Source: an uncultured Bacillota bacterium (GTDB taxonomy: Bacteria; Bacillota; Dethiobacteria; DTU022; UBA8154). Taken from it: 53,577 bases of DNA. A program made the translations under genes and the position numbers. Below the pieces are notes generated by a model. That model searched no databases, had not been told where the DNA came from, and saw only the letters and a program-made list of their open reading frames with translations. Below, piece after piece: positions 1 to 7,589 of the stretch. Each line of letters starts with the position of its first letter. Position 1 is the first letter of the stretch. The stretch spans positions 1-53,577 of the forward strand of contig CALJJZ010000041.1 in assembly GCA_937973635.1 (NCBI GenBank), read 5' to 3'.

Positions 1-1
1 A

Positions 2-946
2 TTCCTGATTATCTCCATATTCCTGGGGCTTACCCTGGGGCAGCTGCAAACAGTCGCCGCCATAGCGGGCTACTTTATCCTTCCTTCGCTTATGGTTATG
101 CTCTTCGGCATTTTTTTGCAGATACCGCTACAAAGCCTGAGGGCAGGTTTTATAAACGTAAAGGTGACGGGTCTAAGCCTGGCCATCAATTTTTTCTGGA
201 CGCCCCTTTTAGCTTTTGCCCTCAGTCATCTTTTTTTCCGCCATGCTCCCGACATTTTCATAGCTTTAATCATGGATCTGGTAACACCCTGTACCGATTG
301 GTACCTGGTTTTTACTGGCATTGCCGGGGGGCACCTTGGCCTCTCCACGTCGCTGCTTCCCTGGAACTTGTTTTTACAACTGTTCCTTTTGCCCTTTTAT
401 CTTTTTCTGTTTGCCGGCGCCGTCGTAGAAATTCAGCTCTCTGTTTTCCTGCAAAGTTTTCTGCGGGTACTTTTACTTCCTTTCATCCTGGCTCTGGTAG
501 TAAGGAACCTAATCTGTGCTTATAAAGGCTCGGAGTGGTTTACCCAGAATCTCCTGAGAAAAAGCGGACCTCTGCAGGCATTTTTCCTCATACTGGCCGT
601 CACGGCCATGTTTGCTTCCCAGGGCAGGATTTTAATTGAACACTGGACAGTGGTAATTCGCCTCCTTGTCCCGGTAACAATTTTCTTTATGATCAATTTT
701 TCTCTGGGGCAGATCGTAGGGCGTTTTTTTAAGCTGTCTTACCAGGAGGGGGCCAGCCTTATCTTTACGACGCTGGCCCGCAACGCGCCGCTGGCCCTCA
801 CCCTTGCCGTGGCGGCTTTCCCCCACCGCCCGCTCATCCCCCTTGTTTTAGCGGTAGAATCTTTAATTGAGCTGCCTTTGCTTTTTGTTTTTGCCCAGCT
901 CATGTTGTTTATCTACCGTAAAAAATGGTGGTCCCATCATGCTTGA
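2..946 (+). CDS. BASS/ACR3-family transporter, 5' end cut by window edge
   Basis: This is a polytopic membrane protein of the bile acid:sodium symporter superfamily, the group that includes the ACR3 arsenite exporters. The reading frame is open from base 2, so the real start lies outside the window; an internal ATG at 92 is not the natural start. About 8-9 hydrophobic helices are visible. The family hallmark is the stretch TPCTDWYLVFTGIAGG near the middle, which matches the P-C-T motif region of ACR3-like carriers. The substrate cannot be fixed from the sequence: arsenite efflux is possible, but no arsR or arsC is visible nearby. Its stop overlaps the convergent gene on the other strand by about 10 bases. 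Confidence 0.75.
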   Translation, partial: FLIISIFLGLTLGQLQTVAAIAGYFILPSLMVMLFGIFLQIPLQSLRAGFINVKVTGLSLAINFFWTPLLAFALSHLFFRHAPDIFIALIMDLVTPCTDWYLVFTGIAGGHLGLSTSLLPWNLFLQLFLLPFYLFLFAGAVVEIQLSVFLQSFLRVLLLPFILALVVRNLICAYKGSEWFTQNLLRKSGPLQAFFLILAVTAMFASQGRILIEHWTVVIRLLVPVTIFFMINFSLGQIVGRFFKLSYQEGASLIFTTLARNAPLALTLAVAAFPHRPLIPLVLAVESLIELPLLFVFAQLMLFIYRKKWWSHHA

Positions 947-1737
947 AGGAATTCTTTGTTTTGTTTGCTAAAGGAAAGGGTAAACCCATAAATGGATAAA
1001 ATTAAGAGCGGTAAATGCAGCACGCCGTTCCACCACAAGGCAGGCTCAAAGACAAAATTGCTCAGCAGATTATAAAACCCGATCACCAACCCCACTAGGG
1101 CGGTTACCCGCAGCGTAACCAGGTTAACCCGTGGATAATAAAGGAACAAGACCGCCAGAAAGACCGGAGTCATCATACAAAAGGTAAGGGCAGAACCGGA
1201 AGTCAAGAAATACAGCAGTTTAAAATCAGGGCCAAAAGTATCCCCATTTATGGGATACCAAAAGGCAAGGGCTGCCGGTAAAACAACCCAGTAGCGCCAA
1301 GGGGAGCGGGGAGCAGCAGAAAAGTTATTGTAACCCAGAAAAGCTTCCCAAAACCAAAAGGCAGCAACAAAGGAGAACATGACAATATTAACAATTAACA
1401 CCGCTGTCCCATAAACCTCGGTGAGGGAAATATTCTGCCCAACGGCGAAGAAAAGGTACGAAAAGGCAACATAAATACTGAATATTTTGCTAAAGCGCTG
1501 CCGTAAAAAAACAACCCCTAGAATAAAAAGAACGGCCACTATCTGGAAAAAAGGATAAGCCGCTGACCAGCCCGTCATCAGAGAATGCTGCAATATATGG
1601 GCAATGAGATCGCCCGTTTGCGCCCACTCAAACCCTTTGAAGGCGTAAGGGGGGACAATAAAAGAAAACAAGCACATCAGGACAAAAAACCACCACCTAC
1701 CCGTGATCCTTTCCCAACGTTCATAGGCGTCGTTCAA
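937..1737 (-). CDS. unknown seven-helix membrane protein
   Basis: I do not recognise this 266-residue protein. It has about seven hydrophobic segments, beginning near residue 15 (RWWFFVLMCLFSFIVPP), many aromatic residues, and short loops, so it is an integral membrane protein without an obvious catalytic motif. It has no signal peptide separate from the first helix. It is convergent with the BASS-type transporter and overlaps its end by about 10 bases. Upstream on the same strand lie the TspO-like remnant and the phospholipase/glycosyltransferase pair, but a gap of roughly 60 bases to the remnant gives no clear operon signal. Confidence 0.6.
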   Translation of the reverse strand: MNDAYERWERITGRWWFFVLMCLFSFIVPPYAFKGFEWAQTGDLIAHILQHSLMTGWSAAYPFFQIVAVLFILGVVFLRQRFSKIFSIYVAFSYLFFAVGQNISLTEVYGTAVLIVNIVMFSFVAAFWFWEAFLGYNNFSAAPRSPWRYWVVLPAALAFWYPINGDTFGPDFKLLYFLTSGSALTFCMMTPVFLAVLFLYYPRVNLVTLRVTALVGLVIGFYNLLSNFVFEPALWWNGVLHLPLLILSIYGFTLSFSKQNKEFLQA

Positions 1738-1793
1738 GCCAAACCCTCCCTTATCTTTTACAAATTGTCCTTCGGCCTTACGTTTTTCCCTTT

Positions 1794-1936
1794 TCAGTCA
1801 ACCCTTATCCTTGCCGCCCGCGCCATGGCGATCATCAGCAGCACCATCGCCAGCCAATATGCACCAGGTAAGCGCTGATATTGGCTATGGTAGCGACGGT
1901 GACCCACCCCAGGTACAGGCTAAACGGTATCATCAT
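1794..1936 (-). pseudogene. frameshifted remnant resembling a TspO/MBR-type membrane protein
   Basis: A short minus-strand frame starts at an ATG (1936) preceded by AAAGGAT and reads [20 protein letters not shown] before stopping soon after. This resembles the [16 protein letters not shown] segment of longer tryptophan-rich sensory (TspO/MBR-like) proteins. Another frame just downstream reads [20 protein letters not shown], which would continue the membrane segment after a frameshift, ending at 1794. No intact gene is present. The family match is from memory and is the weakest part of this call. Confidence 0.35.
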
Positions 1937-1945
1937 ATCCTTTAT

Positions 1946-2578
1946 CTAAAGCAGAGAGACACTGCGGCTAAAAAGGTACAATAAGGAAGCGCTGGAGCGC
2001 TGGGCCAGAGCCAAAAGTTCTTTTGTTGCCTCCATTTTAACGGACACCCTGGGACTAGCGGTGATCTCCCGGTGTTCCGAGGCCTGCAGGGCGTTTTCCT
2101 GCAATATCTGCAGCGGATCCCGGCAGGCATAGTTGCCCTTTTCCTCTACGGCAAAAAGGGGGTAATGGCGCGCCACCCAATTTTCATATTCCCGGTGCCC
2201 GGAAAGAACTTTGGCCAGGGTATGGTGCGGCACACAGAGGTCCTGGATCAGATGAAGGGCCGACCCCAGGCAAAAAAAGCTGTCTGCTATCTTTCCCTTA
2301 CGGTAAAAGGTTAAAGCTCTCTTAAAATAAATGGCAAAGCACTTATCTGCCGGAGAAAAACCCATAATGCCTTTTCTGCTGCGGGGATCATAATAATGGT
2401 GCACACTGCGGAAACCATCGTCGGTCCAGCGGTTGCCGTTATCGATGATTTTGAGGAAAGGCTGAAGTCTGGCTGCCAAGGCTTTATGGCCGTCGTTGTT
2501 GAGGATGGAAAGCGCCTGGTGATTGCAAAAGATATGCACTTTTCTTACAGGGAAAAGGTTTAAAGCCAAGGCATTCAT
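1946..2578 (-). CDS. zinc-dependent phospholipase C family protein, no signal peptide
   Basis: The 210-residue protein belongs to the zinc-dependent phospholipase C (alpha-toxin/PC-PLC) family, which hydrolyses phospholipid headgroups. Most family zinc ligands can be picked out in order: His in VHIFCNHQAL, Asp in WTDDGF, His in SVHHYYDP, the block ALHLIQDLCVPHH (His, Asp, His), and SGHREYENW (His, Glu). Secreted family members use an N-terminal Trp exposed by signal-peptide cleavage; that Trp and a signal peptide are both absent, suggesting a cytosolic or altered enzyme. I prefer the ATG at 2578 (GGAGGAG seven bases upstream) to the ATG at 2593. Its start overlaps the stop of the glycosyltransferase gene by ATGA, so translation is probably coupled. 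Confidence 0.8.
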   Translation of the reverse strand: MNALALNLFPVRKVHIFCNHQALSILNNDGHKALAARLQPFLKIIDNGNRWTDDGFRSVHHYYDPRSRKGIMGFSPADKCFAIYFKRALTFYRKGKIADSFFCLGSALHLIQDLCVPHHTLAKVLSGHREYENWVARHYPLFAVEEKGNYACRDPLQILQENALQASEHREITASPRVSVKMEATKELLALAQRSSASLLYLFSRSVSLL

Positions 2579-3672
2579 GATGATCTCCTCCATGCATTGT
2601 TTTTTAAGCTTTCTTTCATAATCCTTGCCAGCCAGCTTGCAGCAAGGGGGTTGCCCCGCCCCAGTGCCAGCCGGGACATGGCTATCCTTTTCTCCGGTTC
2701 ATTTAAGAGTGTCCACACCGCCCGCTGCAAGGACAATTTATCCTCTGCCTGCCAGGCCCATCCCTCTTCGGCAGCTACAGCGGCGTTTTCCCTTTCATGG
2801 CCAGGTAAGGGGCGGTAAACAATTACAGGCAGCCCACACGCAGCCGCTTCGCTCAGAGTTACGGCACCCCCCTTAGAAATTAGCAAATCCGCCTGTTTCA
2901 TTAGAAGATCCACTCTCTTCATAAAAGGTAAAACATACCACTCTTTTACAGCGGCACTTAATTTTACTGTCAGCCTCTGTTGCAGCCAGCTGTTTTGCCC
3001 TGTAAGAATAGCCCCCTGCAGTGGCATCTCCAGTTCTTCCAGCATATCCACCATCTCCTCTATTGCCCCCAAACCAAGCCCGCCCCCCATAACAAGCACC
3101 AGAGGTTTTCGTCCCTGGACAGCTTTTTTGCTTTCACTGTTACCGGCATTACAAAAGGCTGCCGCCAGGGGAATACCGGTACAATAAACCTGTTCCTGGG
3201 GATAGCCCCTTTGCACCAGGGCGTTCCCGATGGCCTCCCGGGCTACAAAATAGCCTTTTATTTCCCGGTTATACCAGGAGGCGTGAAAAGAAAGGTCGCT
3301 GATTACAGCAAAAGCAGGAACGCCGCAGGCTGTACGGTAAGCAGACAAGCCAAAGGGGTGGACAAAGACAAATGCCGCAGGCTGAAAACGCTGTCTGACT
3401 CGCTCAAGGCTTTTGCGGCAGAGCAAATAAAACAAGCCGGTGGTAGAACCGGCTTTCCGGGACAAAAAATATGCGTTCCCATAAAGTGCAGGAGTTTTCT
3501 CCAATATAGAAAAATACAGCTCTTTGATCTTTTGCAGGGTGCTGCTTTCCTCCAGCAGATCTATAACCTGGGCAGGGATCCCTTCCTGTGCCAGGGCCTC
3601 TTTAATGCTGGCACTAATACTGTGGTGACCGTACCCCAGAGATACAGAAACAATGACCACTCTTCTGCTCAC
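2575..3672 (-). CDS. MGDG synthase/UgtP-like diacylglycerol glycosyltransferase
   Basis: This 365-residue protein has the two-Rossmann GT-B architecture of the MGDG-synthase/MurG-like (GT28) family, which transfers hexose from a nucleotide sugar to diacylglycerol. The N-terminus has a glycine-rich loop and SVSLGYGHHSISASI, the family signature for lipid glycosyltransferases. The C-terminal half carries VLVMGGGLGLG and the nucleotide-sugar block LISKGGAVTLSEAAACGLPVIV. The length fits the family. It overlaps the downstream phospholipase C gene by four bases, linking a glycolipid-forming enzyme with a phospholipid-cleaving one, as would suit replacing phospholipids by glycolipids. The roughly 270-base AT-rich stretch upstream (3673-3946) probably holds its promoter, but no convincing -35/-10 pair with standard spacing was found. 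Confidence 0.8.
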   Translation of the reverse strand: MSRRVVIVSVSLGYGHHSISASIKEALAQEGIPAQVIDLLEESSTLQKIKELYFSILEKTPALYGNAYFLSRKAGSTTGLFYLLCRKSLERVRQRFQPAAFVFVHPFGLSAYRTACGVPAFAVISDLSFHASWYNREIKGYFVAREAIGNALVQRGYPQEQVYCTGIPLAAAFCNAGNSESKKAVQGRKPLVLVMGGGLGLGAIEEMVDMLEELEMPLQGAILTGQNSWLQQRLTVKLSAAVKEWYVLPFMKRVDLLMKQADLLISKGGAVTLSEAAACGLPVIVYRPLPGHERENAAVAAEEGWAWQAEDKLSLQRAVWTLLNEPEKRIAMSRLALGRGNPLAASWLARIMKESLKNNAWRRSS

Positions 3673-3946
3673 TTCTTCTCCCCTTGCCTGCTTGATTCCG
3701 TAACTACCTGCCTTGAGTTTATAATTGAAGTATTAAAGCTAGCTTAAGACAGTGTCAAAAAGGCATTAAATCTATGTTAAAAATATGCTAAAAAGGCGGC
3801 AAATAATATTTAATTTATTAATTTAATTATATTATCTCCACCGCTGTGTAAATTATTGCCCAAAGAAACCGTCTCCTTTACCACTGTACGATCTCTTTTT
3901 TCTGTAAAGGTATAAACTTAAGCCCCAGATAATTCAGTCCACTCCT

Positions 3947-5305
3947 TTACCGAATCCGCATATTAGCGGCCAGTTTCTGTTTTTTCCATCTCCCGGAAGC
4001 ATAATAGGCAACACTTAACAGCATCCCCATAATGGCGCTAATCAATATAGCTAACCAGATGCCGTTTACACCTATTTGTGTGGCAAGAAGTTTCGCCAGA
4101 GGCACCCGTATTCCCCAAAGCGCTATTATCGTAAAAACCATGGCAGAGAAGGCGTCCCCCACACCCCTTAAAGCGCCGTTAGTAACATATCCGATGGCAA
4201 GGGGTGTGTAGGAGAAAGCTGCTATTCTAAAGTACGCTTTACCGCTGAGCAACACATTTTTATTATTTGTAAAAAGGCCGATAATCGCCTCGGGAGCCAG
4301 CAGGGCTAACAATGAAAAGACAGAGCTAAAGACACCGGCTAAAATCCAGGACCATTTTAACGTTTCTCTCATGTTTTTTTCGTTTCCCGCACCAAAATTT
4401 TGTGCCGCTATGGTAGTTGTGGCGGCAGCAATGGACATAGCAACCATGATGGCCAGCTTGTCAAGGTTCGTGGCTATGCCGTAAGCAGCAACGGTATATG
4501 TGCCAAAAGAATTAATGATGGAGGCTAAAACCATCCCTGACATAGATATTACAGTGGCCTGGACGCCGATAGGCACCCCGATTTTTAATATTTTTAATGT
4601 TATCTCGCGGGAGAATTTTATGTTTCTGGTTTTTAGTTGCATTAAGCTTGGCTTCTTTGCCATAAAGACAAAGGCTGTTAGGAAGGCAAAAAAATGAGAT
4701 AGAACGGTAGCCAGGGCTGCACCGTTAAGCCCCATTCTGGGGAAAAAACCCAGGCCAAGGATTAGAAACGGATCAAGGGCAATATTGAAGAAGACGGCAA
4801 CGAGCAAAAAAAGTAGCGGCGTTTTGGCGTCTCCCAAACCCCGCAGCACCGCGCTTACGCCATTGTAGCCAAACATAAAAACCAGGCCACAGAGTACAAT
4901 CACGAAGTATTCCGAGGCCGCCGGCAGTATCTCCGCGGGTGCGTTCATTAAAGCCAAAACTGTTCTATTAAATAGAATACCTGCGATGGCAACAAAAACA
5001 CCGGCAACAGTTAAAAGTAAAAGGGAATTATAAACCGTTTTTTCTATCTGCTCCACTTCTTTTGCCCCGGCGTACTGGGAAACCAGAATCGTGGTCGCCA
5101 TGGAAAAGCCCATAACCAGAGATACCAGCAAGAAAGTAAAGGGAAAACTCACAGCAATGGCTCCCAGCGCTGCGGGGCCGAGGAACCTTCCCACCCAGAT
5201 GCCGTCCATGACTGTGTTTAAAGTCTGTAGCAGGTTTCCCAGGAACATGGGGTAAGCAAAATTGACAATATGGGCAAGCATGCTTCCTTTCGTTAGGTCT
5301 CTCAC
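3947..5305 (-). CDS. MATE family efflux transporter
   Basis: A 452-residue protein with about twelve hydrophobic segments in two related halves. Its start, MRDLTKGSMLAHIVNFAYPMFLGNLLQ, is typical of the NorM/MepA/DinF-like MATE family, which exports cationic drugs or metabolites in exchange for Na+ or H+. Further family features are NTVMDGIWVGRFLGPAALGAIAVS and the repeated block near residue 245 (GVPIGVQATVISMSG). The gene starts 29 bases after the flavodoxin stop, at the end of the NEAT-sortase-flavodoxin run, so it may be co-transcribed and could export a product of that system. That role is inference; multidrug export is the default. Confidence 0.88.
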   Translation of the reverse strand: MRDLTKGSMLAHIVNFAYPMFLGNLLQTLNTVMDGIWVGRFLGPAALGAIAVSFPFTFLLVSLVMGFSMATTILVSQYAGAKEVEQIEKTVYNSLLLLTVAGVFVAIAGILFNRTVLALMNAPAEILPAASEYFVIVLCGLVFMFGYNGVSAVLRGLGDAKTPLLFLLVAVFFNIALDPFLILGLGFFPRMGLNGAALATVLSHFFAFLTAFVFMAKKPSLMQLKTRNIKFSREITLKILKIGVPIGVQATVISMSGMVLASIINSFGTYTVAAYGIATNLDKLAIMVAMSIAAATTTIAAQNFGAGNEKNMRETLKWSWILAGVFSSVFSLLALLAPEAIIGLFTNNKNVLLSGKAYFRIAAFSYTPLAIGYVTNGALRGVGDAFSAMVFTIIALWGIRVPLAKLLATQIGVNGIWLAILISAIMGMLLSVAYYASGRWKKQKLAANMRIR

Positions 5306-5334
5306 TTTTTCTCCTCCATATTAGCAAAGCCGCC

Positions 5335-5847
5335 TTAAATACCAAGCCGGCGCAAAATTACTCGGTAAACCGTCCTGGCGTTTTGCAAGTCTTGCTCATT
5401 AGGATGTCCGGCAGCCTTTGCATGTCGTGCTTTCCGCTCCGGCGTCAGGGCATGGGGATGGTCCGGAGGTAATTTAGCCAACGCTTCTGTAATTTTAGGG
5501 TCTATCTTTCCCTGGCAGATAAACTCCCCCATAAGCTCATTGCCCGGGGCAAGCATGCTTATTACATTGTCCATGCTCCGGCGGGCATGCACCGAATCGG
5601 GCTCGGCCCCGAGGGTGGCAAATAATGCTACTTGCCGGTCCTTTATCTTTTTTACATATACCTGGGCTGTTTGGTCGGCGGTCTCCTTGTTTACCCAGAA
5701 CCCAAAGGCAATAAAAGCATACTCTTGCGGCGGCGGAGCTTCTTCCACCGGAAAGATATCTGTCCCCTCCGGCATCACAGAAAAAATTGCCTCTGCCACC
5801 CTTTTTGTGTTCCCTGTCCTGCTGGAGTATGTGACCAAAAGTTTCAT
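5335..5847 (-). CDS. flavodoxin-family protein
   Basis: This 170-residue protein begins MKLLVTYSSRTGNTKRVAEAI; the SSRTGNT loop is the FMN phosphate-binding loop of flavodoxins. A second conserved block (EYAFIAFGFWVNKETADQTAQ) corresponds to the flavin-contacting loop of the single-electron or hydride-shuttling flavodoxin domain. The C-terminal 40 residues are charged and rich in His and Lys, beyond a minimal flavodoxin. It lies 21 bases after the sortase stop and 29 bases before the MATE gene. In this operon it could deliver electrons to the imported tetrapyrrole or to the NifH-like protein, since flavodoxins are classic nitrogenase reductants; this is inference. Confidence 0.85.
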   Translation of the reverse strand: MKLLVTYSSRTGNTKRVAEAIFSVMPEGTDIFPVEEAPPPQEYAFIAFGFWVNKETADQTAQVYVKKIKDRQVALFATLGAEPDSVHARRSMDNVISMLAPGNELMGEFICQGKIDPKITEALAKLPPDHPHALTPERKARHAKAAGHPNEQDLQNARTVYRVILRRLGI

Positions 5848-5868
5848 TTTTATGGTAAGCCCCTTTCT

Positions 5869-6657
5869 TTATTCATCATAGCTTCTTTTAGCATGGACGA
5901 CAAACCTGGCATCGTCAGATTCGTAACTGCAAGTGGAAAGGGTAAGGATCCTGTCTTTAACTGTAACCTCCTGCTCTCTTTTAAAAAGTGACCTTTTCTG
6001 GATGCTTTCCAAGAAATAACCGTAATCATCCACAGTGGGGAAATATGTTTCCAGATAGTAAAAGTCGCCAGACGTAACATAGACAGAGAATATTTCCCAT
6101 TTCATTTCTGCGTAAAGGGTATTGAACTCCACCACAGGGTGCTTGTCAAAATAATCTTTCTTTTTGTAGCGCATAAGATCCCTAAACATGGACCCGTCTT
6201 TCATATTGTGGCCGTAGAGGATGGTATGCAGATCTTCAGCCGTACCCGTATTCCGGAAATCCATAAAGATTGACCCTCCCCTGGCAGGTTCTTTATGTAC
6301 ATTGTGAGCCAAGTAAAAATCATTATTATCTGTCTTCACCACCGGATAAGCGATGGCCGTGCCCGGTATGGTAATCCAGCCCACCAAATCCTCGTTTATT
6401 GGGAGAAGGCTCGCATACCTTCCCATGATGGGGGGCCTGGTTCCTTCACCGGTAAAGGCAGCTCCGTCTTCTGCAGAAAGATTTACAGCCCCTTGGTTTT
6501 CACCTTCGTACAAACATAGCGCCTCATAATTTGTTCTCCACGCTTCATAAACACTTTTGCTGTTAATAACCTCTGCGCAGTAAGTCCAAATAAAATACCC
6601 TGTATATAACAGCAAAAGAGCCCAGGCCATAAGCAATACTTTTTTAAAGATGTACAC
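5869..6657 (-). CDS. srtB: class B sortase
   Basis: This 262-residue transpeptidase anchors surface proteins to peptidoglycan. An N-terminal membrane segment covers roughly residues 5-26. The catalytic residues are visible: His150 in LYGHNMKDG, Cys243 in TLSTCSY, and Arg251 in DDARFVV. Class B features include VGWITIPGTAIAYPVVKTDNNDFYLAH and the helix-containing insertion between the catalytic His and Cys. Class B sortases typically serve iron-acquisition NEAT proteins; here the gene directly follows a NEAT protein with a SPKTAD sorting motif, its likely only substrate in this window. A strong hairpin lies between the two genes and may reduce sortase expression relative to its substrate. Confidence 0.93.
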   Translation of the reverse strand: MYIFKKVLLMAWALLLLYTGYFIWTYCAEVINSKSVYEAWRTNYEALCLYEGENQGAVNLSAEDGAAFTGEGTRPPIMGRYASLLPINEDLVGWITIPGTAIAYPVVKTDNNDFYLAHNVHKEPARGGSIFMDFRNTGTAEDLHTILYGHNMKDGSMFRDLMRYKKKDYFDKHPVVEFNTLYAEMKWEIFSVYVTSGDFYYLETYFPTVDDYGYFLESIQKRSLFKREQEVTVKDRILTLSTCSYESDDARFVVHAKRSYDE

Positions 6658-6692
6658 CGTTTACCCCTGTTTCCCCATCAGGTAAATAAATT

Positions 6693-6736
6693 GGCAAAAG
6701 AGGGGAAAAGGGATACTACCCCCTTCCCCTTTTGCC
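6693..6736 (-). terminator. long hairpin between the NEAT gene and the sortase gene
   Basis: An inverted repeat with arms GGCAAAAGAGGGGAA and TTCCCCTTTTGCC (one bulged base) encloses a short loop. On the transcript strand it is followed by only a weak U-rich tail (AATTTATTT). It is more likely an attenuator or processing site than a full terminator, because sortase, flavodoxin and MATE follow on the same strand with no clear promoter. Confidence 0.6.
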
Positions 6737-6747
6737 CAAAATAGTCC

Positions 6748-7398
6748 CTAATTGTTTTCAGCAGCTTTTTTCCTTTTGGCTGGGTGCATATAATACAGTG
6801 CTCCCGACAAGAGCAAAACCGCCAAAAGCAAAGTGACACTGGTGTAAAATGCCCTGTCTGCTGTTTTAGGTGAAGGAACAGAGAGGCTCCCTGCCGGTGT
6901 TTGTGTTGGTGAAGCATTTTGGCCTGCCCCAGTTGTTTTCCCTGTAAGATGCATTAGCGTTGTCGGATCAAAAGCCAACCTAAAGTTTACCGGCCTGCCC
7001 ATAGGGACTATATATGCTTGCACAGTTATGGGCTGCTCCAACTGCGCAATTGGGAGCTTGTATGTTGTCTCATTGACGGTTTTATCCTGCCCAATTACTG
7101 AAGCGGGCTCAAAGTGTCCCGCACTGTTTTTAAAACTCAAATCCTTTACCACTTCGCTGTCGGTCATGGTTATAGCAGCATAGATTTTACCACTAAGTAC
7201 TTCCAATTTGACCGGTTTTTTGATAGTTTTGTCCGCCATGGAGGGCGCATCGTTTGTCTCGTTAATAGCCACCACTTGAATGCTATACTCTCCTTCTTCA
7301 AGACCTGCGGCGGCGAATACCAATCCCGGCATCAGTGTAAAGAACAAAATTATCAACATTACAGCTAACATGTTTTTCCCTATTTTATTTGTGTTCAT
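6748..7398 (-). CDS. NEAT-domain surface protein with sortase B-type sorting signal
   Basis: This is a cell-wall tetrapyrrole-binding protein of about 216 residues. A signal peptide (NMLAVMLIILFFTLMPGLVFA) is followed by one NEAT domain of about 115 residues. Family features are EGEYSIQVVAINETNDAPSM, KLEVLSGKIYAAITMTDS and VKDLSFKN. The strand that usually carries the heme-ligating Y-x3-Y reads instead VPMGRPVNFRLAFD, so the canonical iron-ligating Tyr pair is missing. A linker rich in Thr, Pro and Ser leads to SPKTAD, a sortase B-like motif, then a hydrophobic helix and a KRKK tail. The next gene is a class B sortase. I chose the ATG at 7398 (AGGGGG eight bases upstream); a GTG at 7404 is possible. 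A Fur-like promoter lies upstream. Confidence 0.87.
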   Translation of the reverse strand: MNTNKIGKNMLAVMLIILFFTLMPGLVFAAAGLEEGEYSIQVVAINETNDAPSMADKTIKKPVKLEVLSGKIYAAITMTDSEVVKDLSFKNSAGHFEPASVIGQDKTVNETTYKLPIAQLEQPITVQAYIVPMGRPVNFRLAFDPTTLMHLTGKTTGAGQNASPTQTPAGSLSVPSPKTADRAFYTSVTLLLAVLLLSGALYYMHPAKRKKAAENN

Positions 7399-7525
7399 TT
7401 TCACATCCCCCTAGTTATCTTGCACTTTTGTTGACAACTACTGCTCAAGAATAGTGCTCTACGCAACAGCCCCTAGATTATGATCAGAACACCACCTCCT
7501 CTTTTGCCTTCCTGCTGTCTAAAGC

Positions 7526-7554
7526 TATATATTGTTAGGGAATTTCATTAACAA
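7526..7554 (-). promoter_or_regulatory. promoter with embedded Fur-like box upstream of the NEAT gene
   Basis: On the minus strand TTGTTA (7554-7549) and TATATA (7531-7526) are separated by exactly 17 bases. The spacer overlaps GTTAATGAAATTCCCTAAC (7534-7552), which matches the 19-base Fur consensus GATAATGATAATCATTATC at 13 of 19 positions. A repressor bound here would cover the spacer and the -35 element. It would give the NEAT-sortase-flavodoxin-MATE genes their own iron-responsive start. Confidence 0.55.
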
Positions 7555-7589
7555 CATTATTTAAAAATATGACCTGGCGCTTTTAAAAA

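Noticed and set aside
2-946. Calling an arsenic resistance operon at the left edge
   Set aside because: Only a truncated BASS/ACR3-like carrier is visible; no arsR, arsC or arsenic-linked genes accompany it.
3673-3946. AT-rich intergenic stretch as a riboswitch or small RNA
   Set aside because: No conserved riboswitch core or stable hairpin was seen; it most likely holds only an ordinary promoter.
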